Assembly: GCF_051846915.1 (NCBI RefSeq)
Contig: NZ_JBPYCR010000001.1
Coordinates: forward strand, 186,001 to 250,000
Direction of reading: 5' to 3'
DNA: 64,000 nucleotides
Source: JBPYCR01 sp051846915
Lineage (GTDB): Bacteria > Bacillota > Bacilli > Bacillales > Amphibacillaceae
Shown: positions 55,407 to 64,000 of the stretch, piece by piece
Position numbering within the stretch: the first letter of the stretch is position 1
How the letters are laid out: every line of letters starts with the position of its first letter
The notes under the pieces: model-generated
The model's database searches: none
What the model saw: only the letters and a program-made list of their open reading frames with translations
What the model was told of the DNA's origin: nothing
Program-made: the position numbers and the translations under genes

Positions 55407-56147
55407 TTATAATATCGTACCAAGAAACTCTTTTGTTCGTTCTTCCCGTGGATTTTTAAATATGTCTTTGGGCTGTCCCGTTTCAACTATTCGTCCATCA
55501 TGTAAATATACCAATGAATCACCAACTTCTCTAGCAAAACCCATTTCATGAGTGACTACAATCATTGTCATACCTTCTTTTGCTAGTTGTTTCATAGTAG
55601 ATAATACTTCCCCTACTAATTCTGGATCTAAAGCAGAAGTTGGTTCATCAAACAGCATAACATCAGGCTTCATGGCTAAGGAACGTGCAATAGCAACACG
55701 CTGTTTTTGTCCACCTGATAACCTTGAAGGAAAAACATCATATTTATCACCTAGTCCTACTTTCTTTAATAGCTCCTTCCCTTCTCTTTCCGCTTTAGAT
55801 TTTGGTGTTTTCTTAACATTTATCGGGCCAGATGTAACGTTTTCCATGACGGTCATGTGTGGAAATAAATTAAAATGTTGAAAAACCATACCTACCCTTT
55901 GTCTCACTAAATTCAAGTTTTCTTTTCTTTCGTCAATTTCATTTTGATCTATAAATATGCTTCCAGTATCTTTCATCTCTAAAAAATTCAAACACCTCAG
56001 TAAAGTACTTTTACCAGAACCACTAGCACCTATCAAAACAACTACTTCACTTTCATTTACTGAAAAGTCAACATCCTTTAGAACATGAAGATCACCAAAA
56101 AATTTATTTAACTTCTCCACCCTTATCATTTCTTTTTTGGCACTCAT
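55407..56147 (-). CDS. Polar amino-acid ABC transporter ATPase
   Basis: Energises uptake of an amino acid. A-loop KFFGDLHVLKDV, Walker A GASGSGKST, signature LSGGQKQRVA, Walker B MLFDEPTSALDP, H-loop THEMGFA. About 246 residues from ATG 56147, which has GGGGGG eight bases upstream; the in-frame codons back to 56186 overlap the permease gene. Third gene of the SBP-permease-ATPase set. Close paralogue of the truncated ATPase at 42.9 kb. Confidence 0.93.
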   Translation of the reverse strand: MSAKKEMIRVEKLNKFFGDLHVLKDVDFSVNESEVVVLIGASGSGKSTLLRCLNFLEMKDTGSIFIDQNEIDERKENLNLVRQRVGMVFQHFNLFPHMTVMENVTSGPINVKKTPKSKAEREGKELLKKVGLGDKYDVFPSRLSGGQKQRVAIARSLAMKPDVMLFDEPTSALDPELVGEVLSTMKQLAKEGMTMIVVTHEMGFAREVGDSLVYLHDGRIVETGQPKDIFKNPREERTKEFLGTIL

Positions 56148-56157
56148 AATTTCCCCC

Positions 56158-56811
56158 CTAGTCATGTGCAGATAGTTTTTTCTCAAGCTTGTTCACTATA
56201 AATGTAAAGATATAGACAATTACTAAGTAATATACAGCAGAGATTAAGTAATAAGTCATAAAATCAAAGTCATTGGAACCATATGCAGTTGCAACTCCAA
56301 ATAATTCCTCTACCCCAATAAACGATGCTATTGCACTATCTTTTAATGTGATAATAAATTGGTTAGCCAGAGGAGGGATTGCTCTCCGAAAAGCTTGAGG
56401 AATTATAATTTTTCGATAGGTCATAAATGTATTCATACCTAATGAGCGCCCTGCTTCGAACTGCCCTTTATCAATCGACTGGATAGTACCTCTGATAACT
56501 TCCGCAATGTAGGCGCCAATATGAACAGCTAACCCAATAGATACAGACCAAAAAGCTGATAATAAAAAGAAATTGGTTAAACCATAGTAAAGAATAAACA
56601 CTTGAACAACTAATGGTGTACCCCTAATAATCCATATGTATAAATCCGATATCCAAGTTAATGGTTTGATTCTCGATATTTTTAACATTGCAATAACAAG
56701 TCCAATAACTAATGCAAAAGTAACGGAATAAAAAGCTAGTTTTAAAGTAATAAAAGCCGCATCAATAAATATGTCAAAGTTCTCTACAAAAGTAGTTAGA
56801 AAATGTGACAC
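56158..56811 (-). CDS. Polar amino-acid ABC transporter permease
   Basis: HisM/GlnP-type membrane subunit with about five helices. The ATPase-contact EAA loop is EAGRSLGMNTFMTYRKIIIPQA. RGTPLVVQVFILYYG is a family motif. GTG 56811, eight bases after GGGGTGA, is chosen as start; product 217 residues. The stop is 10 bases before the ATPase start. Confidence 0.9.
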   Translation of the reverse strand: MSHFLTTFVENFDIFIDAAFITLKLAFYSVTFALVIGLVIAMLKISRIKPLTWISDLYIWIIRGTPLVVQVFILYYGLTNFFLLSAFWSVSIGLAVHIGAYIAEVIRGTIQSIDKGQFEAGRSLGMNTFMTYRKIIIPQAFRRAIPPLANQFIITLKDSAIASFIGVEELFGVATAYGSNDFDFMTYYLISAVYYLVIVYIFTFIVNKLEKKLSAHD

Positions 56812-56835
56812 TCTTATAATCACCCCTTTTTGAGA

Positions 56836-56868
56836 ATTGCATGCGTACATTTTCAGTGCGCATGCAAT
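56836..56868 (-). promoter_or_regulatory. Intercistronic stem-loop between binding protein and permease
   Basis: Perfect ATTGCATGCG/CGCATGCAAT palindrome with a 13-base loop and no T-run, directly after the binding-protein stop. In such operons a hairpin here often stabilises the binding-protein mRNA. Confidence 0.55.
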
Positions 56869-56873
56869 TTCTA

Positions 56874-57749
56874 TTATTCTGCTGTATCAATTTCTGGTTC
56901 TTCAGTGATGTTAGCACCAACCCACTCTTCTGCAAGCGCCTTAATTTCACCGCTTGTTTGAAGCTCTTCTAACGCATCTTTAACAGCGTCTAGTAATTCT
57001 TCATTTTCTTTAGATACCGCAACACCTGCTTTATTTACTTCCAAATAAGCTTTACCAATTAGATCAGCACCATCATTAATTATTTTTAATCCAGTAATAT
57101 TATTTGTAATAACAGCGTCGTGGCGACCTTGAGAAAGCGCCTGTAGTGCCATTACATCACTGTCGTATTCAATAATGTTTGAGTCAGATGTATATTCCAT
57201 AGCAACATTTTTAAATGTAGAGCCTTTAGAAACCGCAATTTCCATATCCGTCAAGTCTTCTGGATTTTCAATATCACTGTCTGGCCTTGTGAATATTTGT
57301 GTACCTGCATAATAATAAGGTTGTGTGAAGTTAACATTTTCTTTTCTTTCTTCTGTAATCGTGTGACTAGCTACAGCAATATCGTAGCGTTTATTTTGTA
57401 CACCCATAATGATTCCATCATACTTAGCTTTAATTTTTACAGATTCTAAACCTAGCTTCTCAGCGATTGCTTCACCTACAGCAATATCAAACCCCACCAT
57501 TTCACCGTCTTCTAAATAACTAAATGGTTTAAATTCGCCAGACGCAGCAAACGTTAATTCACCTTCGGAAACTAAATTAAATTCAGTACCATCTTCACTT
57601 TCACCACTTTTATCTTGAGCTCCTTCTGCCGAATTTTCTTCATTTTGTTCGACTCCACCTGTCTGCTCTTCTTCTGACGCGCCACATGCTACTCCAATAA
57701 CCATGAGTAACAATAAAATTAATACTAAAAATAATTTTGAAAACCTCAT
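56874..57749 (-). CDS. Amino-acid ABC transporter substrate-binding lipoprotein
   Basis: Captures the substrate outside the cell. Signal peptide and lipobox VIGVACGA put the lipid-bearing cysteine near residue 22, then an acidic linker and an SBP type 3 domain (GELTFAASGEFKPFSYLEDGEMVGFDIAVGEAIA). Product 291 residues from ATG 57749, which follows AAAGGAGAGG. The substrate cannot be read from sequence; the creatininase gene upstream suggests an amide- or lactam-type compound or its product. Confidence 0.92.
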   Translation of the reverse strand: MRFSKLFLVLILLLLMVIGVACGASEEEQTGGVEQNEENSAEGAQDKSGESEDGTEFNLVSEGELTFAASGEFKPFSYLEDGEMVGFDIAVGEAIAEKLGLESVKIKAKYDGIIMGVQNKRYDIAVASHTITEERKENVNFTQPYYYAGTQIFTRPDSDIENPEDLTDMEIAVSKGSTFKNVAMEYTSDSNIIEYDSDVMALQALSQGRHDAVITNNITGLKIINDGADLIGKAYLEVNKAGVAVSKENEELLDAVKDALEELQTSGEIKALAEEWVGANITEEPEIDTAE

Positions 57750-57885
57750 TTTAACCTCTCCTTTGATAAAGTTATATAAAATTGCGGGTATTCTAGACAC
57801 TACCTTTTGTTCTTTTTTCTAACCTATTTCTATAACATTCTCAAATACTCAAACATAAATTAAAGCGTTACCGTACTTTTAAGCT

Positions 57886-58740
57886 TTATATTTTTAGATT
57901 ATCCATCGTCTCATCGGATTCTATATGGTTCACACGCTCATCAACTGTACGGTCTAAAATTAAATTGATGAACTCTTTGAATCCTTCAACAGCTGCTTCT
58001 AGTAATTTTTCACCTTTTACTTTTGTTGATGGTCTCGCATCACCTAGAACTCCAGTTTTGGATATAGAGCTCCAATGTGGCATCATTCCCACGGGAACCC
58101 CTTGGCCTGTACCGACAATATCTAACCAAAAATATTTAGACATTTTATATTTATCAATATCCCTTACAGCTTTGTCCATTTGAACTAAACCTTCATTAAT
58201 AGCTAAATACATAGACGTTTCAAGCTCACAGGCATGATTCATACCACCTGGTTCTTCAGAGTCTCGAATGTCTTTAGCAACTTTACGCACAGGGTCTAAG
58301 TCCCAATGTGATAATGACACGCACATTACATCTGGATATTTTAGAAATACTTGGCGAGCCGCTACTTTTAATAACGGTACATTACTTCCATGGCCATTTA
58401 ATAAAACTATCCGCTTAAAGCCTTGGTGGGCCAAGCTATTACAAACGTCTACAACATAGTGAATAAAGGTCTCTTGACTGATCGATATCACACCTGGAAA
58501 GTCCATTTGGTGAGGAGCATATCCATGATTTATTGGAGGAACAACTACCATTTTCTCTGGAATTTTCGCCCCCGTACGGTGACATACTTCTTCAGCCAGC
58601 ACAACATCTGTATCAACGGGTAAGTGATAACCATGCTCCTCAATCATTGCAACTGGTACGACAGCTACTCGTTCTTCTTTTACAACTTGTTTTATTTCAG
58701 GCCATGTCATTTCCCCAAATTTATATTTGTTAACTTTCAA
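57886..58740 (-). CDS. Creatininase-family amidohydrolase
   Basis: Metal-dependent amidohydrolase of the creatininase/FAPy-deformylase fold. EEHGYHLPVDTDVVLAE gives the Glu, His and Asp metal ligands, LLNGHGSN the next and NHACELETSMYLA the bridging glutamate. Product 284 residues from TTG 58740, eight bases after AAGGAGG. First gene of an operon with the ABC transporter (137 bases to the binding protein). The exact substrate is unknown: creatinine, a mycofactocin-type peptide or formamidopyrimidine are all used in this family. Confidence 0.85.
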   Translation of the reverse strand: MKVNKYKFGEMTWPEIKQVVKEERVAVVPVAMIEEHGYHLPVDTDVVLAEEVCHRTGAKIPEKMVVVPPINHGYAPHQMDFPGVISISQETFIHYVVDVCNSLAHQGFKRIVLLNGHGSNVPLLKVAARQVFLKYPDVMCVSLSHWDLDPVRKVAKDIRDSEEPGGMNHACELETSMYLAINEGLVQMDKAVRDIDKYKMSKYFWLDIVGTGQGVPVGMMPHWSSISKTGVLGDARPSTKVKGEKLLEAAVEGFKEFINLILDRTVDERVNHIESDETMDNLKI

Positions 58741-58829
58741 AATAAATACCTCCTTATTATCCATTTATCACACTTTTATTAAAAGCCAATATCATTAGTT
58801 ACTGTGCAACATAAAGGTGCAATTCTATA

Positions 58830-59290
58830 TAATGATCCCTTTTTTGTTCAGGCAAAAAACTCTCGGACCTGCAACTGCATATATCAGTATGCGTTGACCT
58901 ATTATTCGTATCCAAACTGAAGAAACGATTTTATATTTACATGACATAATACTTTTTGTTGAACATAAACAATTAAGTTAGCATTGAGCTCTGTCTCTTT
59001 CGCTAATTTGTTAACCATGAGTATGAAATGTTTACAATATCTGTTCTTTAATAACGATTCCACTTAACAAAAGAATTTAATACTTAACCTATACTTACCT
59101 GTATCTTGATTGAGATCTAAGAACTCTCTGTATTGCAATGTTTTTACTAATCTGTGCACTTCTTAACAATACCTGCATTTTCTGCAATTTCTTTTACGTC
59201 ATTTCCGAGTCCTTATGCGTAAATGCTTCAATGTCGTTAACGGTCGGTCCATAGAATGAACACCATCCTCTTTTACAACCAGGTTCCCCC
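58830..59290 (-). pseudogene. Decayed IclR-family regulator gene
   Basis: On the minus strand, with frameshifts and stops, one can follow HSMDRPLTTLKHL, VHRLVKTLQYREFLDLNQDTGKYR, then LAKETELNANLIVYVQQKVLC. These are the helix-turn-helix and the start of the ligand domain of an IclR repressor. It probably once controlled the adjoining creatininase-ABC operon. Confidence 0.7.
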
Positions 59291-59449
59291 CCTTTTTATA
59301 TTTGAGCGATCTTCATTTCCGTTAGGCGGAATTGAAATTCCGTTTTAACCTCACATCTTTTTATGTTATTCATTGATAATGATATATGTCAATATAGTAA
59401 TGAGCTTAGATTTCGAAATAAAGGGAGAAAAAGCACTTAAATAATTATG

Positions 59450-59620
59450 CGCTCTCAATCTTAAACCACTCAACTAACGTTAAAGCAAATATTTCAGCAA
59501 TCTTAGACACTTTATCAAGATACTCATTTGGAAAATGAATCATTTCCTATATCCCTGGCCCAAAGCCCGTTTATGAAACATCGCTTATTTTTGGGTTTTT
59601 CTAATTGTAATTACTGCATT
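59450..59620 (-). pseudogene. C-terminal scrap of an M20-family deacylase gene
   Basis: TGFGPGI, a stop, then EMIHFPNEYLDKVSKIAEIFALTLVEWF match the end of M20 deacetylases (compare FGPGVTSMAHFPNEYIELEKI of the yodQ-like gene). Two in-frame stops and loss of everything upstream show it is dead. Confidence 0.7.
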
Positions 59621-59929
59621 CAACCCTTTCTCCCCCCTTTTTATAGACTGTATTAATAGTAAGACAAGGAATGTATTTATTGTAGCAAAGGCTGACAGCG
59701 TTTTCATTGTCCACTTCATTAAATTATTTACTTATTTCTTATACAACTTGTATATAAAAATTCGCTTTAGTCATCAATAAACAGTCGAAATTATCCTCGT
59801 TCCTTGAATAATCAAGCTTTGAGAATTCAACAATAAAATCCTGGAACATGACATCGAAACGTGTAGGATATTTCCCAGGAAAAATTCTACACTTATTATT
59901 GAAAATTAAGATTCCAATTTCCAACGACT

Positions 59930-60513
59930 GGAGATTCGTTTCAAAGTGCCCAAAATACTCATAGCAGCCAAGTGAATTGTCTTAGGATTTCCAGGAAGTG
60001 ATCTGTTCTCGATCGTAAATGTCGCTTTCCTAAAACCCCCCTTTGTTTCAACAGTATGTATGTTGTTTTATGCATGCGGATCAGCAATAAACGTTACAGA
60101 TTTTTTTCCGTCCCGATACCTGCAACGGACAATTGATTAATACTTTGATGTTTTTCGGGAAATGTTTTATCGCCCTTTAGGCGGTACCTTCGAACACAAT
60201 AACTGCTTCATTTCCAGAATGAGGGACCAAAGTATTCCGCCACTGATGAGTACGACGTCTTTTTTTAATGATTTTCGTAAATAACTCTTCAACTGCTTGT
60301 ATATTGGCCGCTTTAACAACAATATAGATATCCGACGCCAAAAACTAATCCGGGTCGGTATACAGATGAACATTGTGATTGGTAGCCATAGATTGATATT
60401 TTTCCTCATCCTTAACAAATATACTATTAATTCTCATCTGCCCATTAGGATATTTATTTAGTTTTTTAAGTAAAAAAAAGCGACCGCTCCTCTTCCAACA
60501 ATACCATTTTCAT
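59930..60513 (-). pseudogene. Decayed copy of the NadX-like dehydrogenase gene
   Basis: Pieces read KAANIQAVEELFTKIIKK, NEAVIVFEGTA, RAIKHFPKNIKVLI in order, parallel to EAANIDAAKTLLPEIIKK, NEAVVFKGKA and EAIKQFPKNINVSIVL of the intact gene at 61.0 kb. The middle (about 50 codons including the LPSGAVGGLD region) is deleted and several stops are present. A remnant ribosome site GAGGAAG precedes ATGAAAATGG near 60513. It is a duplicate or a second allele now degenerate. Confidence 0.75.
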
Positions 60514-61027
60514 ATTAATCGCTTCCTCTTATTCATATTTTCCGACTCAATGTTGAAAGGTAGCAACAGTCCTGGGATGTTACATTTCAAGCTGTAAGCG
60601 GTAGGAATGGTTTATCCTTGGTCACCTGCCGAAACTTAATCTTTTATGATCGTGATGTCTAACACTTAAGTTACTTCATCGTACCAGTAAATTGACAGCG
60701 GTTTCATTATCCAATAATCTTAATAATTTGAATGTTTTTTGTACAGTGTGTATATCAACTTTTAAACAGCGCACTTATGTTCAGTTTTACATGTATATAA
60801 TGAAGGATTTATTTATACATCAAAGACATTGGTCTTGCACAATTTAAAAATAAAAATATAGACCTATTTTACCATCTTCTTTAATGGTGATTACCAAAAT
60901 CAGTTACCATTTTCCCAGCCACCATAACAACAAAAAACTAGCCATTGCCATCAATCAGGCAAAAAGCTAGTTCCGTTTTCGTGTATCCAATTATTTCCCA
61001 GGCAATATTCTACACTTTTTGGCATCA
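60514..61027. other. Gene-poor stretch
   Basis: No open frame of note. A segment near 60690-60770 resembles one near 59690-59740 (both hold TGACAGCG followed by TTTCATT and A/T-rich spacing), perhaps duplicated promoter DNA. A terminator for the next gene lies at 60930-60972. Confidence 0.4.
60930..60972 (-). terminator. Terminator after the NadX-like gene
   Basis: AACTAGC...TTGCC and GGCAA...GCTAGTT arms followed by TTTTTG on the minus strand. Confidence 0.8.
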
Positions 61028-61807
61028 TTAACTTCCGACTTTAAGCCTAGTTGATACCCTTTTCAACGTTCCGATAATACTCATTGCGGCTAAATAGCTA
61101 GTTTTCGGGTTTTCCGGCAACGGATTATTCGTTACTGTTAATTCTGCATTGCCAAAATCACCGACTATATTAATTGTATGTATGTTGTTTTGGACAGATG
61201 GATCGGCAATAATGGTTACGTTCGTTTCGTCCATCCCTATACCAGCTATCGAAAGAACAATCGAAACGTTAATATTTTTAGGAAATTGCTTTATCGCTTC
61301 AGCTGCTTTCCCTTTAAATACAACCGCTTCATTCTCACCGGGGTCAGCGACCAACGTATGAGCCGGTTTTCTGGTAGTAATTGAAACTTCAGAAACTGTA
61401 CCCGCAGCAAGCGCATTTTGGATAAGGTCCAATCCGCCAACAGCCCCAGAAGGTAAATGAATAAGCCGTTTATTTTGTTCCGCTAATGTATACAATGATT
61501 GTGAAAAAGATGTGTTTGCGAGAACTCCAATGCTGATAAGCACAACATCTTTTTTCTTTATGATTTCAGGAAGCAACGTTTTAGCTGCATCGATATTAGC
61601 AGCTTCTACGACTATATCTATATGTGCATTCAAAAATTCGGTTATATTCGAATACAATTTTACATTATACGACTTCTCCAATGCTCTATACTTTGTGATG
61701 TCGCGTACGTAGACACTTGTTACTTTTACATTCGAGTCCTTAGTTCTGTTTAATTCCTTCATTAAAAAAGTAGCAATCGCACCCGCTCCAATAATACCTA
61801 CCTTCAT
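61028..61807 (-). CDS. NadX-like aspartate dehydrogenase family protein
   Basis: NAD(P)-dependent dehydrogenase of the DUF108/aspartate dehydrogenase family. Rossmann loop VGIIGAGAIATFLM, VVEAANIDAAK, LPSGAVGGLDLIQNALAAG and the C-terminal NPLPENPKTSYLAAMS. Product 259 residues. No nadA or nadB is nearby, so a catabolic amino-acid dehydrogenase role is as likely as NAD synthesis. A decayed copy lies downstream. Intact and flanked by a good terminator. Confidence 0.85.
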   Translation of the reverse strand: MKVGIIGAGAIATFLMKELNRTKDSNVKVTSVYVRDITKYRALEKSYNVKLYSNITEFLNAHIDIVVEAANIDAAKTLLPEIIKKKDVVLISIGVLANTSFSQSLYTLAEQNKRLIHLPSGAVGGLDLIQNALAAGTVSEVSITTRKPAHTLVADPGENEAVVFKGKAAEAIKQFPKNINVSIVLSIAGIGMDETNVTIIADPSVQNNIHTINIVGDFGNAELTVTNNPLPENPKTSYLAAMSIIGTLKRVSTRLKVGS

Positions 61808-62077
61808 GATTTCAACCTCCCATTATTAGTTGTAACATTGTCTATTATCATAAATGAAATAACAATCCGAACCATTTTTAGAGCTTTATTAATTATAGAT
61901 AGAAGACTAACATACAGTAGTTCAAAACCATGGCTGAAGATTTTTTAAAAAAATTTATTCAAACACCCCTAAGTGAAAACAAATGACACGCTCATTCCAA
62001 AATGGTACAATTACATATTGTAATTAAATTTGTACTAATTTAAAAATGAGTTATATGATCGAGAAAGAAGGATTATT

Positions 62078-63481
62078 ATGCCACAAAGTCAAGCAACAGG
62101 AGCACCAGAAATTAACCGAGTTCCAATTATGATTGTTATGGTTTCCGGTGCTTTTGTCGCTATATTAAATCAAACATTACTCGGCACGGCGCTACCTCAT
62201 ATTATGGCCGACTTGAATTTAACTGAAAGTGTTGTCCAATGGCTTCAATCGATCTTTATGCTTGTTAACGGAATTATGATCCCAATAACAGCATTTTTAA
62301 TAGAACGTTTCACGACGAGAAAACTATTTTTATCGGCCATGAGCTTATTTGGTATTGGTACACTGATTTGTGCCATTGCACCAAGCTTTTCCGTTCTTAT
62401 GGTTGGGCGTATCCTCCAAGCTTCCGGAGCCGGTATCATGATGCCTTTAATGCAAACGATTCTCTTTCTCGTCTTTCCAATTGAAAAACGCGGTGCTGCC
62501 ATGGGAATGTTCGGCATGGTTATTGCGTTCGCTCCAGCAGTTGGACCAACGTTATCCGGATGGCTCGTCGATCAATACCCTTGGAGAAGTTTATTTTACG
62601 TCGTTTTACCAATCGTCATTATCGATCTTATCGTCGCCTATTTTATCTTAAAAAACATAACAAAACAAACAAACCCGAAAGTAGATGTCATATCTATCAT
62701 TCAATCTACCCTTGGATTTGGCGGAATATTATATGCATTCAGTACAGCTGGAAATACGGGATGGGGAAGCAGTCAAGTTATTCTCTCGATGGCTATAGGC
62801 TTTATTGCACTTACCCTATTTATTTTCAGGCAGTTAAAATTAGAAGTGCCGATACTTGAATTTAGGGTTTTCAAAAATAAAATGTTTACACTAACAACTG
62901 CTCTAGGTATGGTATCATTTGCAACGATGATCGGTTCGGCCGTTGTGCTACCGATTATGATGCAAAACACACTAGGTTTTACAGCTCTTGAGTCAGGTTT
63001 AATGCTTATGCCGGGTGCAATCATTATGGGTGCGATGAACCCAGTAACAGGTCGCTTATTTGACCGATTCGGAGCGAAGTGGCTTGCGATTATCGGCTAT
63101 GCGATCCTTGTAGTTACGACGTTTATGTTCGCGGTGCTAACTCCGGAAACAACCTTTATGTATTTAGCAGTTGTAAATTCAGTCCGAATGCTCGGAATAG
63201 CCATGGTTATGATGCCTGTCACAACCGCAGGACTCAATCAGTTGTCGGATAAATTAATCCCTCATGGTACTGCAATGAACAATACGATGCGCCAAGTTTC
63301 AGGTGCTATCGGAACAGCGCTGCTTGTAACGATTATGGTTACACAAATGAATCCAGCTGAAGGTGTCACCGGTGAACTTCATGGTGTGAACATATCATTT
63401 ATGGTCGCCGGCTTATTTGCCATAATTGGCTTTGTATTGGCATTCTTTATTAAAAATTCCCGACCAGGAGTAAAAGGGTAA
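62078..63481 (+). CDS. DHA2-family (EmrB/QacA) drug exporter, LmrB-like
   Basis: Proton antiporter of the 14-helix MFS class. Motif C-type GMVIAFAPAVGPTLSGWL in helix 5 marks an exporter; LPHIMADLNLTESVVQWL and LVNGIMIPITAFL are typical of EmrB/LmrB. Product 467 residues. The ATG has AGAAGGAT nearby. The drug is not predictable. Upstream 270 bases hold only AT-rich promoter-like sequence. Confidence 0.9.
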   Translation: MPQSQATGAPEINRVPIMIVMVSGAFVAILNQTLLGTALPHIMADLNLTESVVQWLQSIFMLVNGIMIPITAFLIERFTTRKLFLSAMSLFGIGTLICAIAPSFSVLMVGRILQASGAGIMMPLMQTILFLVFPIEKRGAAMGMFGMVIAFAPAVGPTLSGWLVDQYPWRSLFYVVLPIVIIDLIVAYFILKNITKQTNPKVDVISIIQSTLGFGGILYAFSTAGNTGWGSSQVILSMAIGFIALTLFIFRQLKLEVPILEFRVFKNKMFTLTTALGMVSFATMIGSAVVLPIMMQNTLGFTALESGLMLMPGAIIMGAMNPVTGRLFDRFGAKWLAIIGYAILVVTTFMFAVLTPETTFMYLAVVNSVRMLGIAMVMMPVTTAGLNQLSDKLIPHGTAMNNTMRQVSGAIGTALLVTIMVTQMNPAEGVTGELHGVNISFMVAGLFAIIGFVLAFFIKNSRPGVKG

Positions 63482-63579
63482 TCATGTATTTCATCTTATC
63501 CCCTCCCTGGCTCGATTTTTTAAATTACCATATCTTTTATCGATGATTCAGAACAATCCAGAAAGTAGGCTGATTCGCT

Positions 63580-64000
63580 TTGCGTGTAGCAATCTTTGAT
63601 TTTGACGGCACTTTATATAAAAAAGAAACTTTTAAAATATTAATGGATCATTTAAAGCATCACCCAGTCTATCATGCAAGGTATAAACATTTTTATCGTG
63701 CGATGGTACCGATGTATATTTGCTATAAGTTAAAACTTTATCCCGAAAGCAAAATGAAGGCACGTTCTATGCAGCTTTACATATCTGCTCTACAACATTT
63801 ATCGGAAACAGAGCTCGATACATATTTTGCAGAATTGGCAAGTAAAATGGTCGACAATTTCAATGATGATGTAATCAAACGGTTAAAACAGCATAATTAT
63901 GACGGTGTACATGTCATGCTTGTTTCAGGAGCCTATACTCAACTGTTGCAAGCTGTAAAGGATCAGATGGGATTTCATTTTGATACGATAATTGGTACAA
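63580..64000 (+). CDS. HAD-superfamily phosphatase, subclass IB-like (cut by right edge)
   Basis: The frame opens with a TTG at 63580 and runs out of the window after 140 codons. AIFDFDGTLYKKET is HAD motif I with both aspartates; VMLVSGAYTQLLQAV is motif II with its serine. This pattern matches SerB-like or HAD-IB phosphatases. An in-frame TGA at 63571 leaves this TTG as the only start, with a weak GTAGG site. Confidence 0.8.
   Translation, partial: MRVAIFDFDGTLYKKETFKILMDHLKHHPVYHARYKHFYRAMVPMYICYKLKLYPESKMKARSMQLYISALQHLSETELDTYFAELASKMVDNFNDDVIKRLKQHNYDGVHVMLVSGAYTQLLQAVKDQMGFHFDTIIGT

Noticed and set aside
1..64000. Defence systems, prophage, integron or secretion cluster
   Set aside because: Looked for nucleases, methylases, phage structural genes and integrases; apart from TnpB and the IS4 relic none was seen.

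Overview
The window is a stretch of an AT-rich Bacillaceae chromosome, probably from a salt-tolerant Oceanobacillus/Virgibacillus/Lentibacillus-type organism. This rests on three things: gene order close to Bacillus subtilis (yeaC-yeaD-yebA-guaA-pbuG-yebE-pur operon-yerA-yerB-yerC-pcrB-pcrA-ligA, nearly all on the minus strand), a complete ectoine synthase, and small blocks such as yoaS-yozG-yoaT. The species cannot be fixed from the sequence. No rRNA, tRNA or CRISPR array was seen.

Layout, left to right. 1-4.6 kb: ligA (runs off the left edge), pcrA, pcrB. 4.8-5.3 kb: a 25-unit, 20-nt repeat array. 5.4-9 kb: yerC, yerB, yerA. 9.2-9.6 kb: a 52-nt repeat array. 9.6-21.9 kb: the purine operon purE-K-B-L-F-M-N-H-D, read leftward from a PurR-box pair, a sigma-A promoter and a guanine riboswitch. 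21.9-36.7 kb: yebE, a MOSC protein, msrA, an MFS permease, riboswitch-controlled pbuG, a DJ-1/WYL pair, guaA, the yebA-yeaD-yeaC operon and a YihY protein. 37-42.5 kb: HemAT-type sensor, amidase, a 21-nt repeat array and yoaT-yozG-yoaS. 42.9-46.4 kb: an ABC ATPase truncated by a TnpB element, then an orphan ectC. 46.5-53.8 kb: a PucR-controlled cluster (deacetylase, thiolase, CoA-transferase pair, aminotransferase) that fits acetylated beta-lysine breakdown. 53.9-61.8 kb: IS4 remnant, amino-acid ABC transporter plus creatininase, then a zone of decayed genes (IclR, M20, NadX-like) next to one intact NadX-like gene. 62-64 kb: DHA2 exporter and a HAD phosphatase cut by the right edge.

The strongest anomaly is the purine operon. 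Its control region looks intact, but purC, purS and purQ are absent between purB and purL. PurF has no canonical start codon ahead of its N-terminal catalytic cysteine, and PurL has HNSP where HNHP is expected. The two glutamine-amidotransferase steps of the pathway are therefore both damaged, which suggests a pathway losing function or one completed by genes elsewhere.

The genome also carries several families of small non-coding repeats: 20-nt, 21-nt and 52-nt tandem arrays, a roughly 150-bp palindromic element in four copies, and a GTTCAAAAAG-ended element in two copies. They occupy most of the long intergenic spaces, including three places inside or at the head of operons.
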